A stretch of DNA of 64,000 nucleotides from Dyella flagellata. Lineage in GTDB: Bacteria > Pseudomonadota > Gammaproteobacteria > Xanthomonadales > Rhodanobacteraceae. Each line of letters begins with the position of its first letter. Position 1 is the first letter of the stretch. The position numbers and the translations under genes were made by a program. Under the pieces are notes generated by a model. That model made no database searches and had not been told where the DNA came from. It worked only from the letters and a program-made list of their open reading frames with translations. The stretch spans positions 62,001 to 126,000 of the forward strand of contig NZ_BSOA01000018.1 of assembly GCF_030160275.1 (NCBI RefSeq), read 5' to 3'. Shown piece by piece: positions 51,854-61,043 of this stretch.

Positions 51854-53566
51854 ATGCTTCACGTTGAACAGGCCCTTACCGAACGTCTGCCATGGCTAGC
51901 GCAGCACCCGATGATCCGTAAGCCCGTTGTTGGCATGTTGGGTCGGCTGGCCGACGAAGCAGGCTTCAATCGGGTACTTGATCGGCTTGCCGATACCAAG
52001 GGATTCGAGTTCGCCGAACGGGTCCTGGATCTGTTAGGTTGCAGCTATCACGTGGTACAGCGCGAGCGGGAGCATATTCCCGTCGAAGGTGGCGTGCTGA
52101 TCGTCGCCAACCATCCGCTGGGCATGCTCGATGCGATGGCCCTGCTGGATCTGGTGGGTTCGGTGCGCAAAGACATCCGCATACTCGGCAATGACTGGCT
52201 GGCGGCCGTGCCGCAACTGGGATCCTTGTTGTTGCCGGTCGATGTATTCGGCGGCGGCGCGGCTTCGCGTATGCGCAACATCTACCGCGCGCTGGAGCGT
52301 GGCGAGGCATTGATTATTTTCCCGGCGGGCGAGGTTTCCCGCATAGGGCCGGCAGGCGTGCGCGACGCACGCTGGTCCGACGGTTTCGCCAGGCTGGCCA
52401 TGCGCAGCAAGACACCGGTGCTGCCGATCCACGTGGCCGCGCGCAATTCGGCCATGTTCTATGGGCTTTCCATGCTGGCCAAGCCGCTCAGCACGGCGAT
52501 GCTGCCACGCGAAGCGGTAGCCACCCATGTCAGCCGCATCGGTTTCAGTGTGGGTGCGCTGGTAAGCGCGGAAGAACTAAGCAAGCGCAGTGCCGACAAT
52601 TCGCAACGCGCAGCTGACCTGATGCGCAGGCATGTGTATCGCATTGGTCGCCGCCGTGGCCTGATTTTCGGCGGACAAGTGCCGCTGGCGCATCCTGAGT
52701 CGGTCGATCGCGTGGCGCAGGAGCTGGCGCAGAGCGAAAAGCTTGCCGATCTTGCCGACGGCAAGCAGTTGATTGTTTTGCGCGGGCAGACGGATGGTGC
52801 CGCGTTGCGCGAAATTGGCCGCTTGCGCGAACTCACCTTCCGCAAGGTAGGCGAGGGCACCAACACGCGGCGTGACCTGGATGCCTACGATGCCCATTAC
52901 GAACACCTCGTGCTATGGGACCCCAAGGTGCTGCGCATCGTGGGTTCGTATCGACTCGGTCATGGTGGGAGCCTGATTGCCGCGCGCGGCATGAATGGCC
53001 TCTACACCGCCAGCCTGTTCAACTATTCGCCGGCGTTGGAATCGCGGCTGGCGCAAGGGCTGGAATTGGGGCGCAGCTTCATCGCGCCTGCCTATTGGCG
53101 GTCCCGCGCGCTGGATCAGCTATGGCAGGGCATCGGTCTATACCTGCAACGCCATCCGGATCTGCACTATCTGTTTGGTCCGGTGAGCATGTCGGTGAGC
53201 CTGCCACGCCAGGCGCGTGAGTGGATCGCCGCGGCGCATCAGCACTATTTCGGCGCCCCCGGCCTGGCTTCCGCCCGCCAGCCATTCAAGGTTTCCGCGG
53301 ACGTGCTCGAAGGCGTACGCCGTGAACTGGAAGGCCTGGACCCGGTCAGCGGGCTGGGCAAATTGCGCAATCACCTGGATGCCCTGGGCGTAAGCCTGCC
53401 GGTGCTGTATCGCCAATACGTCGACCTGGTCGAGCCCGACGGCGTGCAGTTTCTGGATTTCGGCGAAGACCCGGGCTTCTCCGGCTGCGTCGACGGCCTG
53501 GTGATGCTGGATCTGTCCCGCCTGAAGCCGGCCAAGCGCGCCCGTTATCTCGGCAAGGGAGCGTAG
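51854..53566 (+). CDS. Two-domain acyltransferase: lysophospholipid acyltransferase plus OlsB-like GNAT (OlsF type)
   Basis: 570 residues. The N-terminal half is a PlsC-like acyltransferase with LIVANHPLGMLDAMALLD (His-Asp motif), GGGAASRMRNIY and IIFPAGEVSRIGP (second substrate-binding motif). The C-terminal half is an OlsB-like N-acyltransferase with IGRLRELTFRKVGEGTNT, LDAYDAHYEHLVLWD and RIVGSYRLGHG. This two-domain order is that of OlsF, which makes ornithine lipids: the GNAT half acylates the ornithine amine and the PlsC half adds the second acyl chain. Met 51854 has GGGAGG upstream. The TAG stop is supplied by a REP element. Confidence 0.82.
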   Translation: MLHVEQALTERLPWLAQHPMIRKPVVGMLGRLADEAGFNRVLDRLADTKGFEFAERVLDLLGCSYHVVQREREHIPVEGGVLIVANHPLGMLDAMALLDLVGSVRKDIRILGNDWLAAVPQLGSLLLPVDVFGGGAASRMRNIYRALERGEALIIFPAGEVSRIGPAGVRDARWSDGFARLAMRSKTPVLPIHVAARNSAMFYGLSMLAKPLSTAMLPREAVATHVSRIGFSVGALVSAEELSKRSADNSQRAADLMRRHVYRIGRRRGLIFGGQVPLAHPESVDRVAQELAQSEKLADLADGKQLIVLRGQTDGAALREIGRLRELTFRKVGEGTNTRRDLDAYDAHYEHLVLWDPKVLRIVGSYRLGHGGSLIAARGMNGLYTASLFNYSPALESRLAQGLELGRSFIAPAYWRSRALDQLWQGIGLYLQRHPDLHYLFGPVSMSVSLPRQAREWIAAAHQHYFGAPGLASARQPFKVSADVLEGVRRELEGLDPVSGLGKLRNHLDALGVSLPVLYRQYVDLVEPDGVQFLDFGEDPGFSGCVDGLVMLDLSRLKPAKRARYLGKGA

Positions 53567-53652
53567 GCTGGGATGACAATCGTAGGCTGGGGTGCAAACC
53601 CCAGCATTGTCATGCATGCCCATCGCGATGCAGGGATTGACATCCCGGCCTA
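53563..53652. repeat. GTAG REP, composite (copy H)
   Basis: A broken unit (53563-53580, GTAGGCTGGGATGACAAT) is directly followed by a second GTAG unit at 53582 of the GCTGGGGT-GCAA-ACCCCAGC variant, then an inverted partner ending GGCCTAA (degenerate head). This looks like one REP inserted into another. Its first GTAG gives the stop of the acyltransferase gene. Confidence 0.85.
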
Positions 53653-54058
53653 AGCGAGGCCATGGGCGCCATCTTCACAAATGGGATGCATCTGTAAAGA
53701 TGATGTAAAGAAAGTATGCGATTGTGCTAAGGTATCGCTAAGGATACGTGCACCGCTTTCTTCTGACCTCAGCGTCTATGAATGGCTGGGGGCGAAACGC
53801 GAATCAGCTTACACGTGTGTCATCCAGGGAATGTGTCTTAGGGCCGGAGTCGTTGTACTTCGTCCCACATGAAAAACCAAAACCTAGGGTTCCAAAGAGG
53901 CCACTCGGCTCATCCAGTAAATGGGCCCTGAGCCTCTTTGTGTGTGGCAAATGCCAGCAGGGACGGCTGATTCGCTTGGCTCGCAAGCTTTTATTCAAGC
54001 GGTAGCACCAGCAATACCAGAGAAATTCAAATCAATAATCGGACTTAAGGGCCTCTAC
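53653..54058. other. Upstream region of the TonB-dependent receptor
   Basis: No gene is seen in 406 bases. There is a short direct repeat GCTAAGGTATC/GCTAAGGATAC near 53730 and a perfect 9-bp inverted repeat (53893-53901 with 53932-53940) around a 30-base loop. No Fur box was recognised. The long leader suggests regulation of the receptor, but the kind is unknown. Confidence 0.5.
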
Positions 54059-56497
54059 ATGAAACGTACGCATCTTTCCGCAGCGATTGCGATGGCTGTC
54101 TACCTCTCCGCCGGCGTTGCGGCCGCACAGACCGCCAGCAACGACCAGGCCCAGACAAGCCAGGAATCGCAGCAGCGCGTCAATGCATCCAGCACCTCCA
54201 ACACCACCACGTCCAACGCCACCCAGCGTGACGTGAAGCAGATGTCGGAAGTGACGGTGCAGGGCCAGTCGCTGTCGCTGGGCGGTGGACTGATGTCCGT
54301 GCAGATTGCACCCAAGGCGGTATCGACGATCACGCGCGACGCCATCGAAAAGGCCAGTCCCGGCAGCAACTTCACGCAGATGATCCGCACCATTCCGGGT
54401 GTGAACGCAGCGACTGACGACGTTACGGGCTTGGCCAACGGCCACTACAGCCTGCGCGGCTATGACTCGTCCGACATCGGCATGACCGTCAACGGCGCGC
54501 CGATCACCGATACCGGTAGCTACTCCGTGTACGCCACCGAATACGGCGACTCGGAAAACATGGGCGACATCACTGTGCTGCAGGGCATTCCGGACGTGGA
54601 CATGCCCGACTCCGGCGCCAGCGGCGGTCACATCGGCTGGGCCACCATCGATCCATCGCATAAGGGCGGCTTCGACGTCACCCAGACCATCGGCGGCAAC
54701 GACTATCGCCGCACCTTCTTCCGCCTGAACACGGGCGACATGGGCCCGGTGCGTTCCTGGCTGTCTTACTCGCACAACACTGCCGACAAGTGGCGCGGCC
54801 AGGGCAAGCTGGACGTCACCAAGGTCGACGGCAAGTCGGTGTGGACGATCGATAACGACAACTCGATCAGTGCCTCGCTGCAGTACAACCGCGAGAACAA
54901 CATCAACTACGAAAACGTCACCAAGCAGCAGGTGGCGCAGAACGGTTACTACACCGATTACACCACCTCATGGATTCCGCTGGCCGGCCTGACCGGTACC
55001 GCGCTAAAGAATGCGCTCAGCAACGACACGTATTACTACGGCCTGCGCACCAACCCGTTCCGCAGCTTCATGTTCAGCCTGGACGGCGAGTTCAAGCTGG
55101 CCGACAGCTTGCATTTGTCGGTAATTCCGTACTTCTGGTACGGCAACGGCGGTGGTGGTTCGGCGGCCACGGTGACTGAAACCACCGCAACAGCCGACCG
55201 CTTCGGCTTCACCAACGTGGACGCCAACAACAGCGGCGCGGTCGTCACCGGCCAGCAGGGCATCGTGTATTCGTATTCCGCCGCGTTGACCTATCGTCCG
55301 GGCGTGCTGGTGAAGTTCAACCAGGATTTCGGCCTGGACAACAGCCTCGAATACGGCTTCTGGTACGAAGATTCGCGCAAGACGCAGGACAACAGCTACT
55401 TCCAGGCCAACAACCAGGGCCAGCCGGTCAGTCTGTGGGCCAACAGCAACTACATCACATACCCCAACGGTATGCCGATGACGTACTACCACGAGTACAC
55501 CAACACCGAGCTTGAGAAGGGTTTCGTCACCGACAACTGGACGCCGAGCGACCAGTGGACCTTCACCGCCGGTGCGGCGTTCCTGCGTGCCAGCCGCAGC
55601 GGCTGGGGCTATGACTACCCGGGTTCGACCAGCGGCCCGATAAGCAAGCAGCAGACCTACACCACGATCGACCGGACTTGGAACAAGCTGTTGCCGACCG
55701 CCGGCATCAAGTTCCAGCTCGACGAGAAGAACCAGTTCTACCTCGGCAGCGGCAAGACCTTCCGCGTTCCGACCAACACGGTGGTGCTGCTGAACGCGTT
55801 CTCGGGCAACGACCTGCAGAAGCCGGAAACTACCTGGAACACCGACCTGGGCTGGCGCTACTACGGTGACAAGATCTCGGCCAACGCGGACCTCTACAAC
55901 AGCAACTACAACAACAAGCAGGAAAGCGCGTACGACAACGCCAACGGCCAGACTTACTACACCGCGATCCATCGCATGCATATGCGCGGCTTCAACGGTG
56001 AAGTGAGCTACAAGTTCGCGCCGAGCTGGACGGTTTACACTTCCTACACCTACACCAAGGCCGAAATCGTCGGCGGCATCGATGGCGGCGGCGACGGCGT
56101 CTATCCGGCCAACGGCCGGATCATGCCGGACACGGCCAAGCACATCGGCAACGTGGCCCTGAGCTACGACGATACGCATCTGTGGGCGGAACTCAATGGG
56201 CGCGTCACCAGCTCGCTGTACGGTGACTACATGAACACCGAGCGCGTTGGCGGCTTCACCACGTTCGACTTCAGCGGCGGCTATCGCTTCGGCGATTTCG
56301 ATTGGCTGAAGAAGCCGTACATCAAGGTGAACGTGACCAACCTCACCGACAAGCGTGCTTTCTCGTACGTGGGCTCGGCGCAGTTCCTCGCCGCAGCCTC
56401 GGGCAAGCTGTTCCCGTCGCTGTTCTCCAGTGCGCCGACCTACGGCCTGCTGCAGCCGCGTACGTACATGGTGACGATTGGCGCTTCGTTCTTCTAA
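54059..56497 (+). CDS. TonB-dependent outer-membrane receptor
   Basis: 812 residues with a signal peptide ending in VAAAQT. The plug domain follows a Ser/Thr/Asn-rich spacer: SEVTVQGQSLSLGGGLMS (TonB-box-like VTVQG), then IRTIPGVNAATDDVTGLANG, HYSLRGYDSSDIGMTVNGAP and ITVLQGIPDVDMPDSGASGG. The beta-barrel ends with a C-terminal Phe (MVTIGASFF), needed for outer-membrane insertion. The ligand is unknown; the plug is of the type common in Xanthomonadales receptors for siderophores or plant-derived sugars. It is a single gene with a long leader and a terminator after it. Confidence 0.93.
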   Translation: MKRTHLSAAIAMAVYLSAGVAAAQTASNDQAQTSQESQQRVNASSTSNTTTSNATQRDVKQMSEVTVQGQSLSLGGGLMSVQIAPKAVSTITRDAIEKASPGSNFTQMIRTIPGVNAATDDVTGLANGHYSLRGYDSSDIGMTVNGAPITDTGSYSVYATEYGDSENMGDITVLQGIPDVDMPDSGASGGHIGWATIDPSHKGGFDVTQTIGGNDYRRTFFRLNTGDMGPVRSWLSYSHNTADKWRGQGKLDVTKVDGKSVWTIDNDNSISASLQYNRENNINYENVTKQQVAQNGYYTDYTTSWIPLAGLTGTALKNALSNDTYYYGLRTNPFRSFMFSLDGEFKLADSLHLSVIPYFWYGNGGGGSAATVTETTATADRFGFTNVDANNSGAVVTGQQGIVYSYSAALTYRPGVLVKFNQDFGLDNSLEYGFWYEDSRKTQDNSYFQANNQGQPVSLWANSNYITYPNGMPMTYYHEYTNTELEKGFVTDNWTPSDQWTFTAGAAFLRASRSGWGYDYPGSTSGPISKQQTYTTIDRTWNKLLPTAGIKFQLDEKNQFYLGSGKTFRVPTNTVVLLNAFSGNDLQKPETTWNTDLGWRYYGDKISANADLYNSNYNNKQESAYDNANGQTYYTAIHRMHMRGFNGEVSYKFAPSWTVYTSYTYTKAEIVGGIDGGGDGVYPANGRIMPDTAKHIGNVALSYDDTHLWAELNGRVTSSLYGDYMNTERVGGFTTFDFSGGYRFGDFDWLKKPYIKVNVTNLTDKRAFSYVGSAQFLAAASGKLFPSLFSSAPTYGLLQPRTYMVTIGASFF

Positions 56498-56583
56498 AAA
56501 GCGCCCGGCCCCGGCCTTCCCTACTGGGGAAGGCCCCGGGGCGAGGGCCAACCTTGGCTTGAACTCCAAGCCCGGGACATCAA

Positions 56584-56613
56584 AACGCCTTGCCACCAGC
56601 AGGGCGTTTTTTT
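56584..56613 (+). terminator. Intrinsic terminator of the TonB-dependent receptor gene
   Basis: 10-bp stem AACGCCTTGC with GCAGGGCGTT (one T-G pair) and a 5-base loop, followed by a run of seven Ts at 56607-56613. A second, longer C/G-rich hairpin (56507-56542) precedes it. Confidence 0.88.
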
Positions 56614-56727
56614 GTGGGGCAGTGGCATGACATTGACCGCACCGCACCAGAAGCGGGATGCTAGGCGGCCGCCTTAAGCGAATGGCGGCCCGCATGGCGG
56701 AAAGCTTTTGTCAGGAGACGATGGATC

Positions 56728-58128
56728 ATGAACGACACCCAGCTCGACAAGACCGGCAAGCCCGCTACGGTAAGCGCCCGCATTTCACCTGCCGGTGGCC
56801 TGGACATACTTTCCCGCAACGAAGTGGCGCGTTTGCGCGATGCCAGCGGCTCCGGCCTGCATGGCCTGCTGCGCCGCTGCGCATTGGCGGTGCTCACCTC
56901 GGGTGAAGTCGGCGACGATCCGCGCGGCATGTTCGAGCAATACCCGAACTTCGACATCCAGGTGCTGCAGCAGGATCGCGGCATCAAGATCGAACTCTCC
57001 CACGCGCCTGCCCAGGCGTTCGTCGATGGCCACATCATCCGCGGTATCAACGAACTGCTGGTCGCGGTGGTGCGCGACATCGTCTACGTGGCCACCCAGT
57101 TGGAACAGGGGGTATTCGAACTCGACAATACCGTGGGCATTACCCATGCCGTGTTCGAAATCCTGCGCAATGCGCGCATTCTGAAGCCGCAAATCGATCC
57201 TAACCTGGTGGTGTGTTGGGGCGGCCACTCGATCTCGCGTGACGAATACGAATACACCAAGTCCGTCGGTTATCAGCTCGGCCTGCGCAGCATGGATATC
57301 TGCACCGGTTGCGGCCCGGGCGCAATGAAGGGGCCGATGAAGGGCGCGACCATCGCGCATGCAAAACAACGCCGACGCAAAAACCGCTACATCGGCGTGA
57401 CCGAGCCTGGCATCATCGCGGCCGAATCGCCCAATCCGATCGTGAACCAGCTGGTGATCATGCCGGATATCGAGAAGCGCCTCGAAGCCTTCGTGCGCAT
57501 GGGGCACGCCATCATCGTGTTCCCGGGCGGCGTTGGCACGGCCGAGGAGATCCTCTATCTGCTTGGCATCCTGCTACACCCGGACAACGCGGGCATTCCC
57601 TTCCCGCTGATCTTCACCGGTCCCAAGCAGTCCGCCGCTTACTTCGAGCAAATCGACACCTTCCTGCGCCTGGCGCTGGGCGACGAGGTGGCGCAGCACT
57701 ACAAGGTCATCGTGGACGACCCGATTGCCGTGGCGCATGCGGCGGTGCACGGTGTCGACAAGGTGCGCAACCACCGCCTGGACAACAAGGACGCCTTCTT
57801 CTTCAACTGGTCGCTGAGCATTCCCCAGGCATTCCAGCAGCCCTTCATCCCTACGCACACAGCCATGCGCGCGCTTGCCATCCATCGCAACCGCCCACGC
57901 CACGAACTCGCCGCCGACCTGCGCCGAGCCTTCTCCGGCATCGTCGCGGGCAACGTGAAGGATGAAGGCGTGCGCGCCATCGAGCAGCACGGCCCGTTCG
58001 AAATCGATGGCGAGCCGGATATCATGCGCGCCCTGGACCGCCTGCTGCAGGCCTTCGTCCAGCAGCACCGCATGAAACTTCCCGGCGGCAGCGCCTACGT
58101 GCCCTGCTACCGCGTGCTCACCAGCTGA
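56728..58128 (+). CDS. ppnN: Nucleotide 5'-monophosphate nucleosidase PpnN (YgdH)
   Basis: 466-residue LOG-fold enzyme that splits purine and pyrimidine 5'-monophosphates into base and ribose 5-phosphate and is stimulated by (p)ppGpp in E. coli. An N-terminal DUF4478-type domain is visible (ILSRNEVARLRDASGSGLHGLLRRCALAVL). The catalytic LOG domain has CTGCGPGAMKGPMKGA and VFPGGVGTAEEILYLLGIL (PGGxGT). A C-terminal DUF3412-type domain includes KDAFFFNWSLSIPQAFQQPF. The length matches the family. Single gene upstream of tRNA-Asn. Confidence 0.95.
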   Translation: MNDTQLDKTGKPATVSARISPAGGLDILSRNEVARLRDASGSGLHGLLRRCALAVLTSGEVGDDPRGMFEQYPNFDIQVLQQDRGIKIELSHAPAQAFVDGHIIRGINELLVAVVRDIVYVATQLEQGVFELDNTVGITHAVFEILRNARILKPQIDPNLVVCWGGHSISRDEYEYTKSVGYQLGLRSMDICTGCGPGAMKGPMKGATIAHAKQRRRKNRYIGVTEPGIIAAESPNPIVNQLVIMPDIEKRLEAFVRMGHAIIVFPGGVGTAEEILYLLGILLHPDNAGIPFPLIFTGPKQSAAYFEQIDTFLRLALGDEVAQHYKVIVDDPIAVAHAAVHGVDKVRNHRLDNKDAFFFNWSLSIPQAFQQPFIPTHTAMRALAIHRNRPRHELAADLRRAFSGIVAGNVKDEGVRAIEQHGPFEIDGEPDIMRALDRLLQAFVQQHRMKLPGGSAYVPCYRVLTS

Positions 58129-58155
58129 ACAGGCAGGGTAGGCGGCCCACGCAGC

Positions 58156-58184
58156 TTGACAGCTCTGGGCCGTTTCCCCAAACT
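58156..58184 (+). promoter_or_regulatory. Probable promoter of tRNA-Asn
   Basis: A perfect -35 TTGACA (58156-58161), a 17-base spacer and a weak -10 CAAACT (58179-58184), 12 bases before the tRNA. The G/C-rich stretch between -10 and start is typical of stable RNA promoters. Confidence 0.5.
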
Positions 58185-58196
58185 ACGCAGCTCCCC

Positions 58197-58273
58197 GCCC
58201 GAATAGCTCAGCCGGTTAGAGCACTTGACTGTTAATCAGGGGGTCGTTGGTTCGAGTCCAACTTCGGGCGCCA
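58197..58273 (+). tRNA. tRNA-Asn (GTT)
   Basis: 77 bases including encoded CCA. The acceptor stem GCCCGAA pairs with TTCGGGC. The D arm is GCTC...GAGC, the anticodon loop is CTGTTAA with anticodon GTT, and the T arm is GTTGG-TTCGAGT-CCAAC. It marks the left end of an AT-richer island. Confidence 0.97.
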
Positions 58274-58281
58274 GATATATC

Positions 58282-58315
58282 AAGGGCTTGCGGCTTCCGC
58301 AGGCCCTTATTATTT
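58282..58315 (+). terminator. Terminator after tRNA-Asn
   Basis: 12-bp stem AAGGGCTTGCGG with CCGCAGGCCCTT (one T-G pair) and a CTT loop, followed by ATTATTT. It lies 8 bases after the tRNA CCA end. Confidence 0.75.
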
Positions 58316-58432
58316 GCGCCGTGGAAAGTCATTCCTTCTTAAGGGCGTTACCTAGAACTGCATGCCTAGAGAAGTTCATGGGGCGCTCCTGGTTGCCCAT
58401 TTTGTTTGTGACGAATCGTGTACAGTTCGAAC

Positions 58433-59116
58433 ATGACGACTGGCCTTATTCCCGGAGGCCTGCTGATCGCGGTGGAAGGCATCGACGGAGCAGGCAAGAC
58501 GACACTCGCGCAGAAATTAGCGGAGCAGTTGCGTGCACGGAATATTGCGGTAGCGGTGGGTAAGGAACCTACGAGCGGTCCCTGGGGTGCTCAGCTACGT
58601 GCGAGTGCAGCGGAAGGGCGTCTGTCTCCGGAAGAGGAAATCCGTCTTTTGTTGCTTGATCGCAGGCAGCACGTTGATGAAGTCATTAAGCCGGCGCTCG
58701 ACAGGGGCGATGTCGTCATTCTCGATCGCTACTATCCCTCGTCTGCTGCCTATCAGGGGGCTCGCGGCATTTCCGTCAGCGAGATTCTGTTTCAGAACGC
58801 TTTTGCGCCCAAGCCGGATATCACGCTTATCTTGGATGTCGAGCCGGCCGTAGGGTTGGAGCGCATTCGGGCGCGTGGCGACAAGCCCAACCACTTCGAA
58901 ACGGAAGACAATCTCGAACGTTGTCGCGAGATCTTCCTGAACATGAAACTTCCGAGCCGTGTTGTCGTAGACGCTTCCGTGGCTGCTGGGGAGGTTTTCA
59001 AGAAGTCATGGGAGGCGGTAGTCAAGATGATCTCTGTAAAATTGATCGAAGCGAAAGGCCTGTCTGTCGAAAGCGCAGAGATACTTCGGAAGATCGGTCC
59101 GTTGACCAGCATTTGA
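58433..59116 (+). CDS. Thymidylate kinase-like nucleoside monophosphate kinase (accessory)
   Basis: 227-residue P-loop kinase. Walker A is [16 protein letters not shown], the dTMP kinase signature [16 protein letters not shown] carries the DR motif, and the LID region is [15 protein letters not shown]. It would phosphorylate dTMP or a related nucleotide. The usual chromosomal tmk lies with the DNA polymerase III delta-prime gene; here the neighbours are a tRNA and island genes, so this is probably a second, acquired copy. ATG 58433 is preferred over an in-frame GTG at 58418. It is the only plus-strand gene of the island. Confidence 0.83.
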   Translation: MTTGLIPGGLLIAVEGIDGAGKTTLAQKLAEQLRARNIAVAVGKEPTSGPWGAQLRASAAEGRLSPEEEIRLLLLDRRQHVDEVIKPALDRGDVVILDRYYPSSAAYQGARGISVSEILFQNAFAPKPDITLILDVEPAVGLERIRARGDKPNHFETEDNLERCREIFLNMKLPSRVVVDASVAAGEVFKKSWEAVVKMISVKLIEAKGLSVESAEILRKIGPLTSI

Positions 59117-59280
59117 AAAGAATGGACGCTACGGTTAGTAGTTTGAAACGGCGAAGCTGATTTCGCCACGGCATCAATTTGGGTAGCAGGCTGTTTACGG
59201 CATAGTTGGCGCCGGCCTTCAGGCATGGTGAACATGTCTTTATCGTAGACCCGTGAGGCCGACACTATATGGTTAGGCCG

Positions 59281-59973
59281 TTATTTTTTCTCAACCTCTT
59301 CGAATGCTTTGGAAACAATTGCTTGTCGGAGTTTGGTTAGTTCCTCCATGCCGAGAATTACGCGCAGGTGTTGAAATACACTTGCAATCGCCTTTTCATC
59401 TGTTAACCGTTCATCGTTCCAGGCTTTCATGCCAATAATTTGGGCAAATGTTCGATACATTCCGTCGAGCTTTTCCTGGCGATCTCGTGCATCGACGTTG
59501 TTATACACATAATGGGCACTTGCCCCTACTTCGCGCAATGCCGCCTCGAATTCTTCAAGTTTGGTGTCGATGTCTCTGGTTAGCCAAACTGCGAAGTCAC
59601 TGCGGATGAGGTAGAGCTTATGCGCGTGCTCTAATGCCTCGTCAGTTGGCCCTTTACGGAACAGAGTCACAAGCGTTGCTTGAGTTTCAATTGCATATTT
59701 CTCGCTGAATTCAGCGTGCTTGTCGAAAGCAACAGAGGCCATGTGTGAGTTGGCGGCTAGGGAAAAATTGTTTTGTACGGCAATCTTGATTAAATCGCGC
59801 TGGTGAGAGGCTTCATCAAGCGCGATTTTTACAAGTAAGCCGAATAGTGAGCCAACAAGAGGTAATGCAGCAATTTGCCGGATTAATTCGCCTCGCGGTA
59901 GCGCGAGGTACGTGACCAAAGATCCTGCAAACAGAGCGGCAATCCAGAGATAAAAATTTGGTCGTGACGTCAT
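59281..59973 (-). CDS. Island membrane protein of unknown function
   Basis: 230 residues, no family recognised. Two N-terminal hydrophobic segments (FYLWIAALFAGSLVTYLAL and LPLVGSLFGLLVKIAL) are followed by a helical cytoplasmic region with many charged residues (RDIDTKLEEFEAALREVGASA). The ATG at 59973 follows the stop of the upstream gene by one base, so the two are coupled. AT-rich for this genome. A membrane anchor with a helical domain would fit an effector or sensor role in a defence unit, but nothing in the sequence proves it. Confidence 0.7.
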   Translation of the reverse strand: MTSRPNFYLWIAALFAGSLVTYLALPRGELIRQIAALPLVGSLFGLLVKIALDEASHQRDLIKIAVQNNFSLAANSHMASVAFDKHAEFSEKYAIETQATLVTLFRKGPTDEALEHAHKLYLIRSDFAVWLTRDIDTKLEEFEAALREVGASAHYVYNNVDARDRQEKLDGMYRTFAQIIGMKAWNDERLTDEKAIASVFQHLRVILGMEELTKLRQAIVSKAFEEVEKK

Positions 59974-59974
59974 C

Positions 59975-60460
59975 TTATTCGTGTACCAAAGTTTTCGCTT
60001 CTTTCCAGAGCTGCTCGGCATTAGGCGTCCAGGCGACTACGTCGTCTAAGCCGCCGCCTGCGCCGTGGCTCATCTCCCATTGGGTGGCTTTCGGTGTGGC
60101 ACCAAATAACGCTCCAGCGTCCGCGCTTGTTCCTTTTACTCCATAACGATGGCTGAGAGCGGGATGGTCTTTTACACCGCTTATGTCGGCAACATCAAGA
60201 ATTGAAACGAGAAGTGTGTGCGAATCAGAGCATTCAGAGTGTCCGCACGCGAATGTGACTCGGAAATCTGGCTTCCAGTTATCCACCCTTGCAACGCAAG
60301 CGGACCAGTGCCAGCCTGCTAGGTCAAAGAAGGCGGCCCATCGCGCGTGAAGTGGAGTATCGAAACTGAGTTCATTGTAGATCGCTGTCACTTGTGCTTT
60401 CCTGTCGGCGACGTTGATGGGTTGGTGTGTTATTTCATTAACAGGCATTTGATGATGCAT
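59975..60460 (-). CDS. Island protein with a degenerate PD-(D/E)XK-like N-terminal pattern
   Basis: 161 residues. TAIYNELSFDTPLHARWAAFFDLAGWHWSACV followed by NWKPDFRVTF recalls a pattern seen in many phage and plasmid proteins related to PD-(D/E)XK nucleases (R-W-A-x-F-F-D, then W-x-P-D-F). The E-x-K that should follow is missing: the next strand reads LLVSILDVADI. It may therefore be inactive or have another role. It is coupled to the downstream membrane-protein gene. Family assignment is tentative. Confidence 0.55.
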   Translation of the reverse strand: MHHQMPVNEITHQPINVADRKAQVTAIYNELSFDTPLHARWAAFFDLAGWHWSACVARVDNWKPDFRVTFACGHSECSDSHTLLVSILDVADISGVKDHPALSHRYGVKGTSADAGALFGATPKATQWEMSHGAGGGLDDVVAWTPNAEQLWKEAKTLVHE

Positions 60461-60503
60461 TTCGATTCACTAAGACGGAATCGAGCCGTTTTTATGACCG
60501 ATA

Positions 60504-61043
60504 TTAATTATCCCATTGACTCCTGTCAGTCCTGTACGAGTTTGTTTCACCATTCAGTACTTCAGGGTGATCGCATATATAATTCAAAGCTGTATCCGAT
60601 ATGTTGTGATCGAATCCACTAAGTATATTTCCAACATCGGTGGATCTGAAAATAATTCCGCTGAATACAAGGCCGCGTACTGTTCCGTCGTCAATTCGTA
60701 GGCGGTTTGATCGTGTTCTTTTCGCAAAGTAATACCTAAGAATTTGCTTCTCAGCCTCTGTAAGGCTTCGCAGTCGTTCTTCAATGTGCTCTTTTCGCTG
60801 TCTGCTGGCAAGGCCTTGAGTAAGTTTACCTAAAATTATTGTGGCCAATGAGACGCTCAGGAGTGCCGCGCTGGCTAAAAAACCGATGCCAAGCCATCCC
60901 TTGTAGTCCCCAGCTATCCTTGCTATCCCTAAGCGCGTTAAGGCACTTTCGGGAAGAAAGATCATCGCGCCGGTGATTAATGCGATTGCGGCGAGGTAAC
61001 GTGGTGATAGCTTGATGAAGTCCAGGATCTTGGATGGGTCCAT
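60504..61043 (-). CDS. SieB-type superinfection exclusion protein
   Basis: 179 residues with two N-terminal transmembrane helices (YLAAIALITGAMIFL and WLGIGFLASAALLSVSLATII) and a cytoplasmic domain with ERLRSLTEAEKQILRYYF, DDGTVRGLVFSGIIFRST and NILSGFDHNISDTALNYI. This matches the SieB family as I know it from lambdoid prophages, where it blocks infection by related phages. GGGGA lies 7 bases upstream of the ATG. It is in the minus-strand run of the tRNA-Asn island. Confidence 0.78.
   Translation of the reverse strand: MDPSKILDFIKLSPRYLAAIALITGAMIFLPESALTRLGIARIAGDYKGWLGIGFLASAALLSVSLATIILGKLTQGLASRQRKEHIEERLRSLTEAEKQILRYYFAKRTRSNRLRIDDGTVRGLVFSGIIFRSTDVGNILSGFDHNISDTALNYICDHPEVLNGETNSYRTDRSQWDN

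Noticed and set aside
26028-53652. CRISPR array
   Set aside because: The recurring palindromes are dispersed REP doublets in intergenic spaces, not regularly spaced repeats with unique spacers; no cas genes are present.
55004-56695. 563-codon minus-strand open frame opposite the TonB-dependent receptor
   Set aside because: Val/Gly/Arg-rich shadow; the plus-strand receptor has signal peptide, plug and barrel.
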